From: Lonepinella sp042485795
Lineage (GTDB): Bacteria > Pseudomonadota > Gammaproteobacteria > Enterobacterales > Pasteurellaceae
Assembly: GCF_042485795.1 (NCBI RefSeq)
Contig: NZ_CP169368.1
Span: forward strand, 930,001-994,000
Direction: 5' to 3'
Length of the DNA stretch: 64,000 bases
Both the position numbers and the translations under genes were made by a program. Under the pieces are notes generated by a model, which was not told the DNA's origin, ran no database searches, and was given only the letters and a program-made list of their open reading frames with translations. Positions 52,525-62,003 of the stretch are shown here, in pieces. The first letter of the stretch is position 1. Every line of letters starts with the position of its first letter.

Positions 52525-52983
52525 ATGTTTCGTGGAGCATCAGCGGTTAATTTAGATACAAAGGGTCGTCTTGCGATCCCGACTCGCTATCGCCCCGAAA
52601 TTATCGAACAGAACCAAGGACAAATGGTTTGTACCGTGGATATTCGTCAACCTTGTTTATTGCTTTACCCATTAGCCGAATGGGAAATAATTGAGCAAAA
52701 ATTATTGGCATTGTCAAATTTTGACCCGACTCAACGCAGTTTACAGCGTGTTATGTTGGGTTATGCCACGGAATGTGAATTAGACAGTGCGGGTAGAATA
52801 CTAGTGAGTTCGCCATTACGTCAACATGCAAAATTAGAAAAAAATATTATGTTAGTTGGGCAGCTCAATAAGTTTGAGATTTGGTCTGAAGCCGAATGGT
52901 CCGCACAAATTGAACAAGACATGGCATTAGGTTCAAGTGGACAATTTGCTGTGTCAGAAGCATTAAAAACGCTCTCTTTATAA
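52525..52983 (+). CDS. mraZ: Division cluster regulator MraZ
   Basis: 152-residue AbrB/SpoVT-fold DNA-binding protein with two DxxxR-type half repeats (NLDTKGRLAIPTRYR and ELDSAGRILVSSPLRQHA). It represses its own promoter and so tunes the division and wall cluster. It is the first gene of the cluster; a 147-bp structured interval (stop to rsmH) contains GCTAGG...CCTAGC inverted repeats at about 53055-53073. Confidence 0.95.
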   Translation: MFRGASAVNLDTKGRLAIPTRYRPEIIEQNQGQMVCTVDIRQPCLLLYPLAEWEIIEQKLLALSNFDPTQRSLQRVMLGYATECELDSAGRILVSSPLRQHAKLEKNIMLVGQLNKFEIWSEAEWSAQIEQDMALGSSGQFAVSEALKTLSL

Positions 52984-53130
52984 TAGAGGGTGGCACTAGC
53001 AAACTCGCTTAAGCGGCAAAGATCGTATGGCGAGATAATAAAAAAGGTGGCGGGCTAGGTTTTCCTAGCTCTGCTAAACCTAACGAATTCCTTTCTTTTT
53101 ATAGTTAATTTTAGTTTTTGAGATAGTTTT

Positions 53131-54093
53131 ATGAGTTTGCAAAATACCTTATATCCAGCCCATACCACCGTTTTATTAAATGAAGCGGTGCAAGGCTTGG
53201 CGTTGAAAGAAAAAGGTATTTATATTGACGGAACATTTGGTCGTGGCGGTCATTCTCGTTTAATCCTTTCTCAACTAGGTGAAAATGGTCGTTTAATTGC
53301 GATTGATCGTGATCCACAAGCTATTGCCGAAGCGAGTAAAATTCAAGATGCTCGTTTTCAGATTGAACATAACAGCTTTTCTGCGATGCCTGAAATTTGT
53401 GAAAAATTAGGTTTAGTCGGTAAAATTGACGGTATTTTGCTCGATCTTGGGGTGTCTTCTCCACAACTTGATGAGGCAGAACGTGGCTTTAGCTTTATGA
53501 AAGATGGTCCGTTGGATATGCGAATGGATACAAGCAAAGGACAATCAGCTACAGAGTGGTTGGCTAATGTTAGTGAAAGCGATTTAGCTTGGGTGCTGAA
53601 GACCTTTGGGGAAGAACGTTTTGCTAAACGAATTGCCAGTGCTATTGTAAATTACAATAAAAATGCGATACAAAATAATCAGCCGATTTTACACCGCACT
53701 TTATCATTAGCAGAAGTCATTGCGAATGCAGTGCCGTTTAAGGATAAACATAAACATCCAGCGACACGTAGTTTTCAGGCGATTCGGATTTTTATCAATG
53801 CGGAATTAGATGAATTAGAAAGCGTATTAAATTCAGCGGTTGAACTGTTAGCTCCGCAAGGGCGTTTGTCTATAATTAGTTTCCATTCTTTAGAAGACAG
53901 AATGGTAAAACACTTTATACGCAAGCAAAGCAAAGGGGAAAATATTCCAAAAGGCTTGCCGTTGCGTGAAGATCAGATTCAGCGTAATCAAACTTTAAAA
54001 ACTATCGGTAAGGCGATTCAAGCCAGTGAACAAGAAATTGCGTTGAACCCACGTTCACGTAGTGCAGTATTACGTATAGCGGAGAAACTTTAA
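53131..54093 (+). CDS. rsmH: 16S rRNA m4C1402 methyltransferase
   Basis: RsmH (MraW), methylates N4 of C1402 in 16S rRNA. 320 residues with SAM motif YIDGTFGRGGHSRLIL, LLDLGVSSPQLDEAERGFSF and SIISFHSLEDRMVKHF. Second gene of the division cluster, 2 bp before ftsL. An uptake signal lies within it. Confidence 0.97.
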   Translation: MSLQNTLYPAHTTVLLNEAVQGLALKEKGIYIDGTFGRGGHSRLILSQLGENGRLIAIDRDPQAIAEASKIQDARFQIEHNSFSAMPEICEKLGLVGKIDGILLDLGVSSPQLDEAERGFSFMKDGPLDMRMDTSKGQSATEWLANVSESDLAWVLKTFGEERFAKRIASAIVNYNKNAIQNNQPILHRTLSLAEVIANAVPFKDKHKHPATRSFQAIRIFINAELDELESVLNSAVELLAPQGRLSIISFHSLEDRMVKHFIRKQSKGENIPKGLPLREDQIQRNQTLKTIGKAIQASEQEIALNPRSRSAVLRIAEKL

Positions 54094-54095
54094 TA

Positions 54096-54425
54096 ATGAA
54101 CGAGCCACTATTAAATAGCCAACGCTATCCATTACAACATATTTTAATTCAGGATATTTTTGCTGCGAATAAACTCGCTCTTTGTTTATTATTTGCCATT
54201 GTGATTACCGCTGTCGGTACAGTGTGGATCACTTACCAAACACGAGCATTAATTTCACAGAAAAGTGCTTTAATAGCACAAAAAGAAGATCTTGAGAATG
54301 AATATGTCAATTTGAAATTAGAGGAAACCACCCTAAGCGATAATAGCCGTATTGAGTCTATGGCGATTAATGGGTTAGGTATGAGTAGAGTTAAACCAGA
54401 ACAAGAAGTGGTGATTTTAGAATGA
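54096..54425 (+). CDS. ftsL: Cell division protein FtsL
   Basis: 109-residue bitopic membrane protein of the FtsQLB complex. A cytoplasmic N-terminus, then the membrane helix ALCLLFAIVITAVGTVWITY and a periplasmic leucine-rich coiled coil (LISQKSALIAQKEDLENEYVNL). It overlaps ftsI by 4 bp. Confidence 0.93.
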   Translation: MNEPLLNSQRYPLQHILIQDIFAANKLALCLLFAIVITAVGTVWITYQTRALISQKSALIAQKEDLENEYVNLKLEETTLSDNSRIESMAINGLGMSRVKPEQEVVILE

Positions 54426-56257
54426 AAGTGAAATTTAATTCAGCACGCCATCAAGCGAAACCGAAAAGTGCGGTGAAAAAATCCGTTAATTCAGCTAGTG
54501 TTAAGCCAAATAAACCCGTGAAACTCTATGAAAATAGTTTCTTAAAAGGACGTTACCGTTGGGTGATGGGCTTTGTTTGTTTTGGACTTTTTGCTTTAGT
54601 GGCACGTGCCGCATTCGTGCAAGCAATTAATGTGGAAACCTTTAACGATGAAGCAGATAAACGTTCATTACGTGAGCAAAAAGTGTTATCTGCTCGTGGT
54701 TCGATTTTGGATCGTAATGGACAAATGTTGTCCGTAAGTGTGCCGATGTATAACATCAAGGCGGATCCGAAATTGATTTTAGAGGGAAATTACTTAGCGG
54801 ATAAAGAACGTTGGAAAGCCTTAGCCAAGTCACTCAATATTAGCTACAAGGATCTTGTGGCGAAAATCGAAAATAAACCTAAATCACGAGATATTATTTT
54901 AGGTCGCAAGGTGACAAAAAATGTGGTGGATTATATTCATCAATTAAAAATCCCTGGCATTGTGTTTGAAAATGATTTCCGCCGTTTTTATCCAAGAGCA
55001 GAAGAAACAGCCCATTTAGTCGGTTTTACTGATATTGATAATAACGGTATTGAAGGCATTGAGAAAAGTTTAAATAACGATTTAATTGGTAAAGCGGGTT
55101 TACGTGCTTATCGGAAAGATAAAAAAGGCAACGTTATTGAAGAAATTGCAGATGTGAAAAAATATTCTGCTCATGATGTAGTATTGAGTATTGATGAAAA
55201 ATTGCAATCTATGGTTTATCGTGAAATTGCCAAAGCAGTGCAAGAAAACAAAGCAAATTCAGGTACAGCAGTATTAGTTGACGTTCGTACTGGGGAAGTA
55301 TTGGCAATGGCAAATGCCCCTTCTTACAATCCAAATAAACGTACTGGTGTGGCAGAAGAATTAATGCGTAATCGTGCTGTAACGGATACGTTTGAGCCAG
55401 GTTCAACAGTAAAACCTTTTGTGGTTTTAACCGCACTTCAACGTGGAGCTGTTCGCCGTAATGAAATTATTAATACAGGACCTTTAGTATTAAATGGTAA
55501 AGAAGTGAAAGACGTAGCACCACGTGATCAACAAACTTTAGATGAAATTTTGGAAAATTCCTCTAACCGTGGTGTGAGCCGTTTGGCATTGCGTATGCCA
55601 CCGTCAGCCCTAATGGAAACTTATCAAAATGCTGGATTAGGTAAATTAACCAATTTAGGTTTAGGTGGTGAACAGGCTGGTTTGTTGCGAGCAAACCGCT
55701 CACGTTGGTCTGAAATTGAACGTGCTAACGTGGCGTTTGGTTATGGTATCAATGCCACACCATTACAAATTGCTCGAGCTTATATTACGCTAGGTAGTTT
55801 TGGTATTTATCGTCCATTGTCGATTACCAAAGTGGATCCGCCAGTGATTGGTAATCGAGTATTTCCTGAAAAAATAACCAAAGATGTGGTTCAGATGATG
55901 GAAAAAGTAGCCATCAAGAATAAACGTGCCATGGTTGAAGGTTATCGAGTAGCGATTAAAACAGGGACAGCAAAAAAATTAGAAAAAGGGCATTATGTGG
56001 ATAAATATATGGCATATACCGCTGGACTTGCCCCAGTAACAGACCCACGTTTTGCTTTAGTTATTTTAATTGATGATCCTAAAGCTGGACAATATTATGG
56101 TGGTGCTATCTCTGCCCCAGTATTCTCAAGCATTATGGGTTATGCGTTACGTACTTATAATGTTACGCCAGATTCCGAAGAAAGTGTGGCAAATCTAAGA
56201 AATATCAAACGTGTGGTACGCTTGACGAATAAACCAGATGGAAAACAAACAAATTAA
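54422..56257 (+). CDS. ftsI: Septal transpeptidase PBP3
   Basis: Peptidoglycan D,D-transpeptidase for septum synthesis and beta-lactam target. 611 residues: a basic cytoplasmic tail, membrane anchor (WVMGFVCFGLFALVARAAF), a pedestal domain, then the transpeptidase with STVK at 328-331, SSN at 380-382 and KTG at 513-515. The residue matching Asn526 of H. influenzae PBP3 is Asp527 here (HYVDKYM). It lies between ftsL (overlapping) and murE (10 bp). Confidence 0.97.
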   Translation: MKVKFNSARHQAKPKSAVKKSVNSASVKPNKPVKLYENSFLKGRYRWVMGFVCFGLFALVARAAFVQAINVETFNDEADKRSLREQKVLSARGSILDRNGQMLSVSVPMYNIKADPKLILEGNYLADKERWKALAKSLNISYKDLVAKIENKPKSRDIILGRKVTKNVVDYIHQLKIPGIVFENDFRRFYPRAEETAHLVGFTDIDNNGIEGIEKSLNNDLIGKAGLRAYRKDKKGNVIEEIADVKKYSAHDVVLSIDEKLQSMVYREIAKAVQENKANSGTAVLVDVRTGEVLAMANAPSYNPNKRTGVAEELMRNRAVTDTFEPGSTVKPFVVLTALQRGAVRRNEIINTGPLVLNGKEVKDVAPRDQQTLDEILENSSNRGVSRLALRMPPSALMETYQNAGLGKLTNLGLGGEQAGLLRANRSRWSEIERANVAFGYGINATPLQIARAYITLGSFGIYRPLSITKVDPPVIGNRVFPEKITKDVVQMMEKVAIKNKRAMVEGYRVAIKTGTAKKLEKGHYVDKYMAYTAGLAPVTDPRFALVILIDDPKAGQYYGGAISAPVFSSIMGYALRTYNVTPDSEESVANLRNIKRVVRLTNKPDGKQTN

Positions 56258-56267
56258 GTGAGAAAAA

Positions 56268-57743
56268 ATGAAAAAGTTGACCGCACTTTTGGGTAATTGT
56301 TCATTATCTGGTGAAAATTTAGATATTCTAGTAGAAGAGATGACCCTAGACAGTCGTTCTGTAAAGAACGGCTGTCTTTTCGTTGCTATCAAAGGACATA
56401 CTGTTGATGGTCGCCGTTTTATTCCACAAGCCATTGAAAACGGAGCTGTTGCCGTATTAGCAGATGCCGACCAACCAAACGAACATTTAACCGTTCACTT
56501 GGAAAACAATATACCTGTTATTGCGTATTTTGATTTATCTGCTCATCTTTCTGAAATTGCTGATATTTTCTACGATAGTCCATCACAAAAATTAACCTTA
56601 GTCGGGGTTACTGGCACCAATGGTAAAACTACCATTGCTCAATTATTGGCTCAATGGACACAAATTCTAGGGCATAAACCAGCAGTGATGGGAACCATTG
56701 GTAATGGGTTATTAGGTCAGGTGAAACCAGCCGAAAATACCACAGGTTCAGCTCTTGAAGTACAATCATCTTTAGCCAATTTTGTGGCTCAAGGGGCGGA
56801 TTTCGCCGCGATTGAAGTATCTTCCCATGGATTAGTGCAAAAACGAATTGAAGCCTTGCATTTTGCGGTAGCAATTTTCACCAATTTAAGCCGTGATCAT
56901 TTGGATTATCATGGTAGCATGCAAGAATATGCCAATGCCAAAAAACGCTTGTTTACTGAATTAGTCACTCAACAACAAGTAATTAATGCCGATGATCAGA
57001 TCGGTGCAGCTTGGTTAAAAGAATTGCCAAACGCAGTGGCAGTTAGCTGCCAAGCTGATTTCCAGCCAATGCAAAAAAATTGGTTAAAATGCACCGCAGT
57101 TTCTTTTAATAACAAAGGGGCGAGCATTGAATTTTGTTCTAGTTGGGGCAATGGTAAATTAGAAAGCCATTTAATTGGGGCATTTAATGTGAGCAATTTA
57201 TTGCTGGTATTAGCTACTTTATTATCCTTAGGCTACCACCTTACGGATTTGGTTAAAACCGTTTCACAATTAACGGGAGTGTGTGGTCGCATGGAAATGT
57301 TGCATACGCCACATAAACCAACAGCGATTGTGGATTATGCTCATACCCCAGATGCTTTAGAAAAAGCACTACAAGCGGCACGTATTCATTGTAACGGTAA
57401 ACTTTGGTGTATTTTTGGTTGTGGTGGCGACAGAGATAATGGTAAACGTCCACTGATGGCAAAAGTCGCTGAACAGTTTGCAGATGTAGTGATTGCCACT
57501 GATGATAATCCACGCACGGAAGAGCCAACAAAAATTATGGCAGATATTGTGGCAGGATTTGAACATGCCAATGCTGTGCAAATTATTCATGACCGTGAGC
57601 AAGCGATTAAAACCGCCCTACAAAGTGCGGTGGAAAATGATGTGATTTTGATTGCGGGTAAGGGGCATGAAGATTATCAGATTATTGGGAAAGTAAAACA
57701 TCATTTTTCGGATCAGGAAGTGGTAAGGAAATATATTGATTAA
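56268..57743 (+). CDS. murE: UDP-MurNAc-tripeptide synthetase (meso-DAP adding)
   Basis: Adds meso-diaminopimelate to UDP-MurNAc-L-Ala-D-Glu. 491 residues with the ATP loop GVTGTNGKTTIAQ and the diaminopimelate recognition motif DDNPRTEE, which distinguishes it from lysine-adding enzymes. An uptake signal sits at the very start of the gene. A long inverted-repeat region follows before murF. Confidence 0.97.
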   Translation: MKKLTALLGNCSLSGENLDILVEEMTLDSRSVKNGCLFVAIKGHTVDGRRFIPQAIENGAVAVLADADQPNEHLTVHLENNIPVIAYFDLSAHLSEIADIFYDSPSQKLTLVGVTGTNGKTTIAQLLAQWTQILGHKPAVMGTIGNGLLGQVKPAENTTGSALEVQSSLANFVAQGADFAAIEVSSHGLVQKRIEALHFAVAIFTNLSRDHLDYHGSMQEYANAKKRLFTELVTQQQVINADDQIGAAWLKELPNAVAVSCQADFQPMQKNWLKCTAVSFNNKGASIEFCSSWGNGKLESHLIGAFNVSNLLLVLATLLSLGYHLTDLVKTVSQLTGVCGRMEMLHTPHKPTAIVDYAHTPDALEKALQAARIHCNGKLWCIFGCGGDRDNGKRPLMAKVAEQFADVVIATDDNPRTEEPTKIMADIVAGFEHANAVQIIHDREQAIKTALQSAVENDVILIAGKGHEDYQIIGKVKHHFSDQEVVRKYID

Positions 57744-57750
57744 TTTAAAT

Positions 57751-58132
57751 CGGGTTTCGCCCGATGGGCGACCATACTTTCTTTTGCTTGTGCAAAAGAA
57801 AGTAGGCAAAGAAAAGCACACCCCGACTTCACCGCTTATCTTTGCTTAGTTAAAATTTTTTTCACGGCAAAATCGCAACTCGCTACGCTCAGACAAGGCG
57901 ATTTTGCCTAAAAATTTCAAGTCGCAAAGGCGGTTCAGACGGGGACCCATGTTTGCCGCCTGAAAATGCTTTAATTTGTAGGAAAATGGCGTCTGTCTGA
58001 GCGTAGCGAGTTTAGCCATTTTCTGTTAAGCAAATTAAAGCATTTTCAGGAAACAAGGCAAAGTTGGGGGGTGTTTCTTTTGTTACTTTTCTTTGCACAA
58101 GCAAAGAAAAGTAAAGAACGTGGCGAAACCCG
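57751..58132. repeat. 382-bp nested inverted-repeat element between murE and murF
   Basis: Outer arms CGGGTTTCGCC (57751-57761) and GGCGAAACCCG (58122-58132). Inside, TGAAAATGCTTTAATTTG (57961-57978) pairs with 58031-58048 over 18 bp. Two hairpins, GCAAAATCGC/GCGATTTTGC (57867-57907) and GAAAATGGC/GCCATTTTC (57982-58023), carry loops with perfectly complementary 16-mers, CTCGCTACGCTCAGAC (57879-57894) and GTCTGAGCGTAGCGAG (57995-58010). TTTCTTTTGCTTGTGCAAAAGAAA near the left end and its counterpart near the right end are further local palindromes. No gene is supported between 57744 and 58167. Confidence 0.85.
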
Positions 58133-58167
58133 AACTCAAAAATCACAATTTGAAATTAAAAACCAAA

Positions 58168-59574
58168 ATGATAAAACTAACAACAAAAAAAATTGCTGAA
58201 ATCTTAAACAGCAAACTCATCGGAAACGCTGAAACGCAAATTGAAAACATCAGCACCGATACCCGCCAACAAACGCAAAGCGGCTTATTCTTTGCCCTAA
58301 AAGGTGAACGTTTTGATGCTCATCATTATCTTGAACAAGCCATGGCACAGGGCAATGTCGTCGTTATTGTTGATCATGAATGTACTGTCAACGTACCACA
58401 AATTATAGTCCCTGATACTCGTTTAGCCTTAGGGCAATTAGCACAATGGCTTAAAGCCAAATTAAATCCATTAACCGTGGCAATGACAGGATCTTCGGGC
58501 AAAACTACGGTGAAAGAGATGACAGCTTCTATTTTAGCTCAAACTGCCAGCCGAATGACAACGGAAAGTGCGGTGGAAAAAAATCAAGTTTTATTTACCC
58601 ATGGCAATTTTAATAATGATATTGGCGTGCCTTTAACTTTATTACGTTTAACCGAAAAACATCAATTTGCGGTGATTGAACTTGGTGCCAATCATCGAGG
58701 CGAAATTGATTATACAACGCATTTGGTGAAACCAAATGTAGCATTGATCAATAATATCGCACCTGCTCATTTAGAGGGATTTGGTTCTATTGAGGGGGTA
58801 GCTCAAGCAAAAGGCGAGATTTTTCGTGGTTTGAGTGAAAAGGGTGTCGCTATTGTGAATTTAGATTGTCATTATTTAGATATGTGGAAAAAAGAAATCG
58901 GGACACATAAATTACAATCTTTTTCCGCTTATAATAAGCAAGCGGATTTTTATGCTAGCAATGTCAAGGCAACAGAAACGGGTTCAATCTTTATTTTACA
59001 CAGTCCTCAGGGCGAAATTGAGATTAATTTACCCTATTTAGGCGAACATAATGTAGCCAATGCGTTAGCTGCGACAGCCTTGGCGGTGAATGTCGGAGCC
59101 ACATTACAAGAGGTAAAATTAGGACTTGAGCAACAATCTTTCGTCAAAGGACGTTTATTTCCGATTCAGCCCTGTGAAAACCTTTTATTATTAGACGATA
59201 CTTATAATGCCAATGTGGGATCATTAAAGTCTGCCATTGATGTTTTGCAAAAATATGCCGCATTTCGCATTTTTGTTGTTGGAGATATGGCAGAATTAGG
59301 CGAAAATACGCAGTCTTGTCATCAACAAATTGCCGATTATACGGCACAAGCACAATTAGAATGTGTGGTTAGTTTTGGTTTGCATAGTGCGGTGATTTCA
59401 CATCAATCCGCAGGGCAACATTTTACTGATAAAGCAGTTATGGCAAATTATTTAACACCGATAATTAAACAAAAATTAGCGAATAATCAACCTGTTGTGT
59501 TATTAGCAAAAGGATCACGCAGTCAAAAAATGGAAGACGTGATCGATATTTTAAAAGAAAATTTCGAAGGGTAA
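58168..59574 (+). CDS. murF: UDP-MurNAc-tripeptide:D-Ala-D-Ala ligase
   Basis: Adds D-Ala-D-Ala to complete the UDP-MurNAc-pentapeptide. From ATG 58168 it is 468 residues. The frame stays open to 58093 but that part comes from the repeat element; MIKLTTKKIAEILNSKLIG is the family N-terminus. The ATP loop is MTGSSGKTTVKEM, followed by HGNFNNDIGVPLTLL and LLDDTYNANVGSLKSAI. The repeat element displaces it by 424 bp from murE, unlike the tight spacing elsewhere in the cluster. Confidence 0.96.
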   Translation: MIKLTTKKIAEILNSKLIGNAETQIENISTDTRQQTQSGLFFALKGERFDAHHYLEQAMAQGNVVVIVDHECTVNVPQIIVPDTRLALGQLAQWLKAKLNPLTVAMTGSSGKTTVKEMTASILAQTASRMTTESAVEKNQVLFTHGNFNNDIGVPLTLLRLTEKHQFAVIELGANHRGEIDYTTHLVKPNVALINNIAPAHLEGFGSIEGVAQAKGEIFRGLSEKGVAIVNLDCHYLDMWKKEIGTHKLQSFSAYNKQADFYASNVKATETGSIFILHSPQGEIEINLPYLGEHNVANALAATALAVNVGATLQEVKLGLEQQSFVKGRLFPIQPCENLLLLDDTYNANVGSLKSAIDVLQKYAAFRIFVVGDMAELGENTQSCHQQIADYTAQAQLECVVSFGLHSAVISHQSAGQHFTDKAVMANYLTPIIKQKLANNQPVVLLAKGSRSQKMEDVIDILKENFEG

Positions 59575-59580
59575 TATTTC

Positions 59581-60663
59581 ATGTTAGTTTGGCTTGCATC
59601 TTATTTACAGCAATATTTTAGCGATTTTCACGTTATTTCTTATCTTACCGTCCGTTCGGTTTTTGCCTTATTAACGGCATTGTTGTTGTCTTTATGGATT
59701 GGACCGAAAATGATCCGCCGTTTACAAATCTTCAAATTTGGGCAAGAAGTCCGTAATGACGGACCTGAAAGCCATTTCCAAAAACGTGGTACACCAACCA
59801 TGGGCGGTATTATGATTTTATTCACGATTACCGTGAGTACCTTGTTGTGGGGCGATTTATCTAATCCGTATATTTGGTTCAGTTTATTTGTATTACTCGG
59901 TTATGGTGCAGTTGGCTTTGTCGATGATTACCGCAAAATTAAATATAAAAATACCGATGGTTTAATTGCTCGTTGGAAGTATTTCTGGTTATCTGCCATT
60001 GCTTTAATTGCAGTCGTGGGAATGTATTTAATCGGTAAAGATACTGATGCTACTCGTTTAGTAGTACCATTCTTTAAAAATGTGATGCCACAATTAGGTT
60101 TATTCTATATTATTTGGGCTTATTTCGTGATTGTAGGAACCAGTAATGCGGTGAATTTAACCGATGGTTTAGACGGTTTAGCGATTATGCCGACCGTGTT
60201 TGTGGCGGGAGCATTTGCGTTGATTGCATGGGCGACAGGAAATATTGAGGTTTCTAAGTATTTATATATTCCTTATTTAAAATACACGTCAGAATTAGTC
60301 ATTTTCTGTACTGCTATTGTCGGTGCGGGATTAGGTTTTTTATGGTTCAACACTTATCCTGCACAGGTATTTATGGGTGATGTGGGTTCATTAGCGTTAG
60401 GCGGTGCATTAGGCGTGATTGCGGTGTTGGTACGTCAAGAATTTTTATTAGTGATTATGGGGGGGGTATTTGTGATGGAAACCATTTCGGTGATTTTACA
60501 AGTGGGTTCCTATAAATTACGCAAAAAACGGATTTTCCGTATGGCACCGATTCATCACCATTATGAACTCAAAGGCTGGCCCGAACCCCGAGTCATTATC
60601 CGCTTTTGGATTATTTCGTTGATGTTGGTGTTGATGGGCTTGGTGACCTTGAAACTACGTTAG
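59581..60663 (+). CDS. mraY: Phospho-MurNAc-pentapeptide translocase
   Basis: Integral membrane enzyme that makes lipid I by transferring phospho-MurNAc-pentapeptide to undecaprenyl phosphate. 360 residues with about ten membrane helices and the motifs KRGTPTMGG, GFVDDYRK, NLTDGLDGLA and PIHHHYELKGWPE. It starts 6 bp after murF. Confidence 0.98.
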   Translation: MLVWLASYLQQYFSDFHVISYLTVRSVFALLTALLLSLWIGPKMIRRLQIFKFGQEVRNDGPESHFQKRGTPTMGGIMILFTITVSTLLWGDLSNPYIWFSLFVLLGYGAVGFVDDYRKIKYKNTDGLIARWKYFWLSAIALIAVVGMYLIGKDTDATRLVVPFFKNVMPQLGLFYIIWAYFVIVGTSNAVNLTDGLDGLAIMPTVFVAGAFALIAWATGNIEVSKYLYIPYLKYTSELVIFCTAIVGAGLGFLWFNTYPAQVFMGDVGSLALGGALGVIAVLVRQEFLLVIMGGVFVMETISVILQVGSYKLRKKRIFRMAPIHHHYELKGWPEPRVIIRFWIISLMLVLMGLVTLKLR

Positions 60664-60681
60664 ATAAAAAAGGATTATGCT

Positions 60682-61995
60682 ATGACAGATTATAAAAACA
60701 AAAACGTCACCGTGATCGGCTTAGGCAAAACGGGTCTATCCTGCGTAGATTTTTTAGTCAGAAAACAAGCTCAAGTAAGTGTGATCGATACTCGTGATAA
60801 CCCTACAGGTGCTGAACAATTAGGGGCGGATATTCCGTTACATACAGGCGGATTAAATCAACAATGGTTATTAGACAGTGATTTAATTGTGATTAGCCCA
60901 GGATTAGCGGTAAAAACCCCTGAAATTCAGACCGCACTTTCTGCTGGTGTTGAAGTGGTAGGGGATATTGAATTATTCTGCCGTGAAGCCAATAAACCGA
61001 TTATTGCCATTACAGGTTCGAACGGTAAAAGCACAGTGACTACGCTGGTAGCAGAAATGGCAAAAGCAGATGGTTTGCGAGTTGGCATGGGGGGGAATAT
61101 TGGGATTCCAGCCTTATCGCTGTTAGATGATGATTATGATCTTTATGTATTGGAACTTTCCAGTTTCCAATTAGAAACCACTTACAGCCTAAAAGCGGCG
61201 GCAGCGACCGTGTTAAATGTCACCGAAGATCACATGAACCGTTATGTGGATTTAGAAGATTATCGCCAAGCAAAATTGAAGATTTATGTGAATGCCGAAA
61301 CGGCGGTGATAAATGGTGAAGATTTGTTGTCTAAAGAAGACGGTAAGCAAAGTGCGAAACAACAAGTCAGTTTTGCGGAACATAATGCAGATTATTGGTT
61401 AAAAACCGAAAACGGTAAACAATATTTAATGGCGGGTGATGAAGTGATTTTGCCTTGTGATGACGTGAAAATCAGCGGTCGTCATAATTATATGAATGCC
61501 TTGGCATCGATTGCTTTGGCTCGGGCGGTAGGCGTAAAAAATAAGGGAATTTGCACCGCACTTCGTACTTTCACTGGACTCGATCACCGTTTTCAATTAG
61601 CCCATTTTGCCAATGGTGTGCGTTGGATTAATGATAGCAAAGCGACCAATGTCGGTAGTACGGTGGCGGCGTTAACGGGATTACATTTAAATGGTAAATT
61701 GCATTTATTATTAGGTGGTGACGGCAAAGGGGCGGATTTTAGCGAGTTAGAAAAGCTGATTAATAAGCCTGATATTTTATGTTATTGCTTTGGTCAAGAC
61801 GGTGCCGAATTAGCCAAATTATCGGTGCAAAGTCAATTATTTGATACCATGGAACAAGCTATTCAAGCCTTGCGTCCATTGTTAAAGTCAGGTGATATGG
61901 TGTTATTATCACCCGCTTGTGCGAGCCTAGATCAATTTAGTTCCTTTGAACAACGTGGTGAACAATTTACCCGTCTAGCACAATCAGTTGAATAG
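60682..61995 (+). CDS. murD: UDP-MurNAc-L-Ala:D-Glu ligase
   Basis: Adds D-glutamate to UDP-MurNAc-L-alanine. 437 residues; N-terminal VTVIGLGKTGLSCVDFL, ATP loop AITGSNGKSTVTTLVAEM, and DHRFQLAHFANGVRWINDSKATNVGS in the central and C-terminal domains. AAAGGATT lies upstream of the ATG. Part of the continuous cluster. Confidence 0.98.
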   Translation: MTDYKNKNVTVIGLGKTGLSCVDFLVRKQAQVSVIDTRDNPTGAEQLGADIPLHTGGLNQQWLLDSDLIVISPGLAVKTPEIQTALSAGVEVVGDIELFCREANKPIIAITGSNGKSTVTTLVAEMAKADGLRVGMGGNIGIPALSLLDDDYDLYVLELSSFQLETTYSLKAAAATVLNVTEDHMNRYVDLEDYRQAKLKIYVNAETAVINGEDLLSKEDGKQSAKQQVSFAEHNADYWLKTENGKQYLMAGDEVILPCDDVKISGRHNYMNALASIALARAVGVKNKGICTALRTFTGLDHRFQLAHFANGVRWINDSKATNVGSTVAALTGLHLNGKLHLLLGGDGKGADFSELEKLINKPDILCYCFGQDGAELAKLSVQSQLFDTMEQAIQALRPLLKSGDMVLLSPACASLDQFSSFEQRGEQFTRLAQSVE

Positions 61996-62003
61996 GATAT
62001 GTC

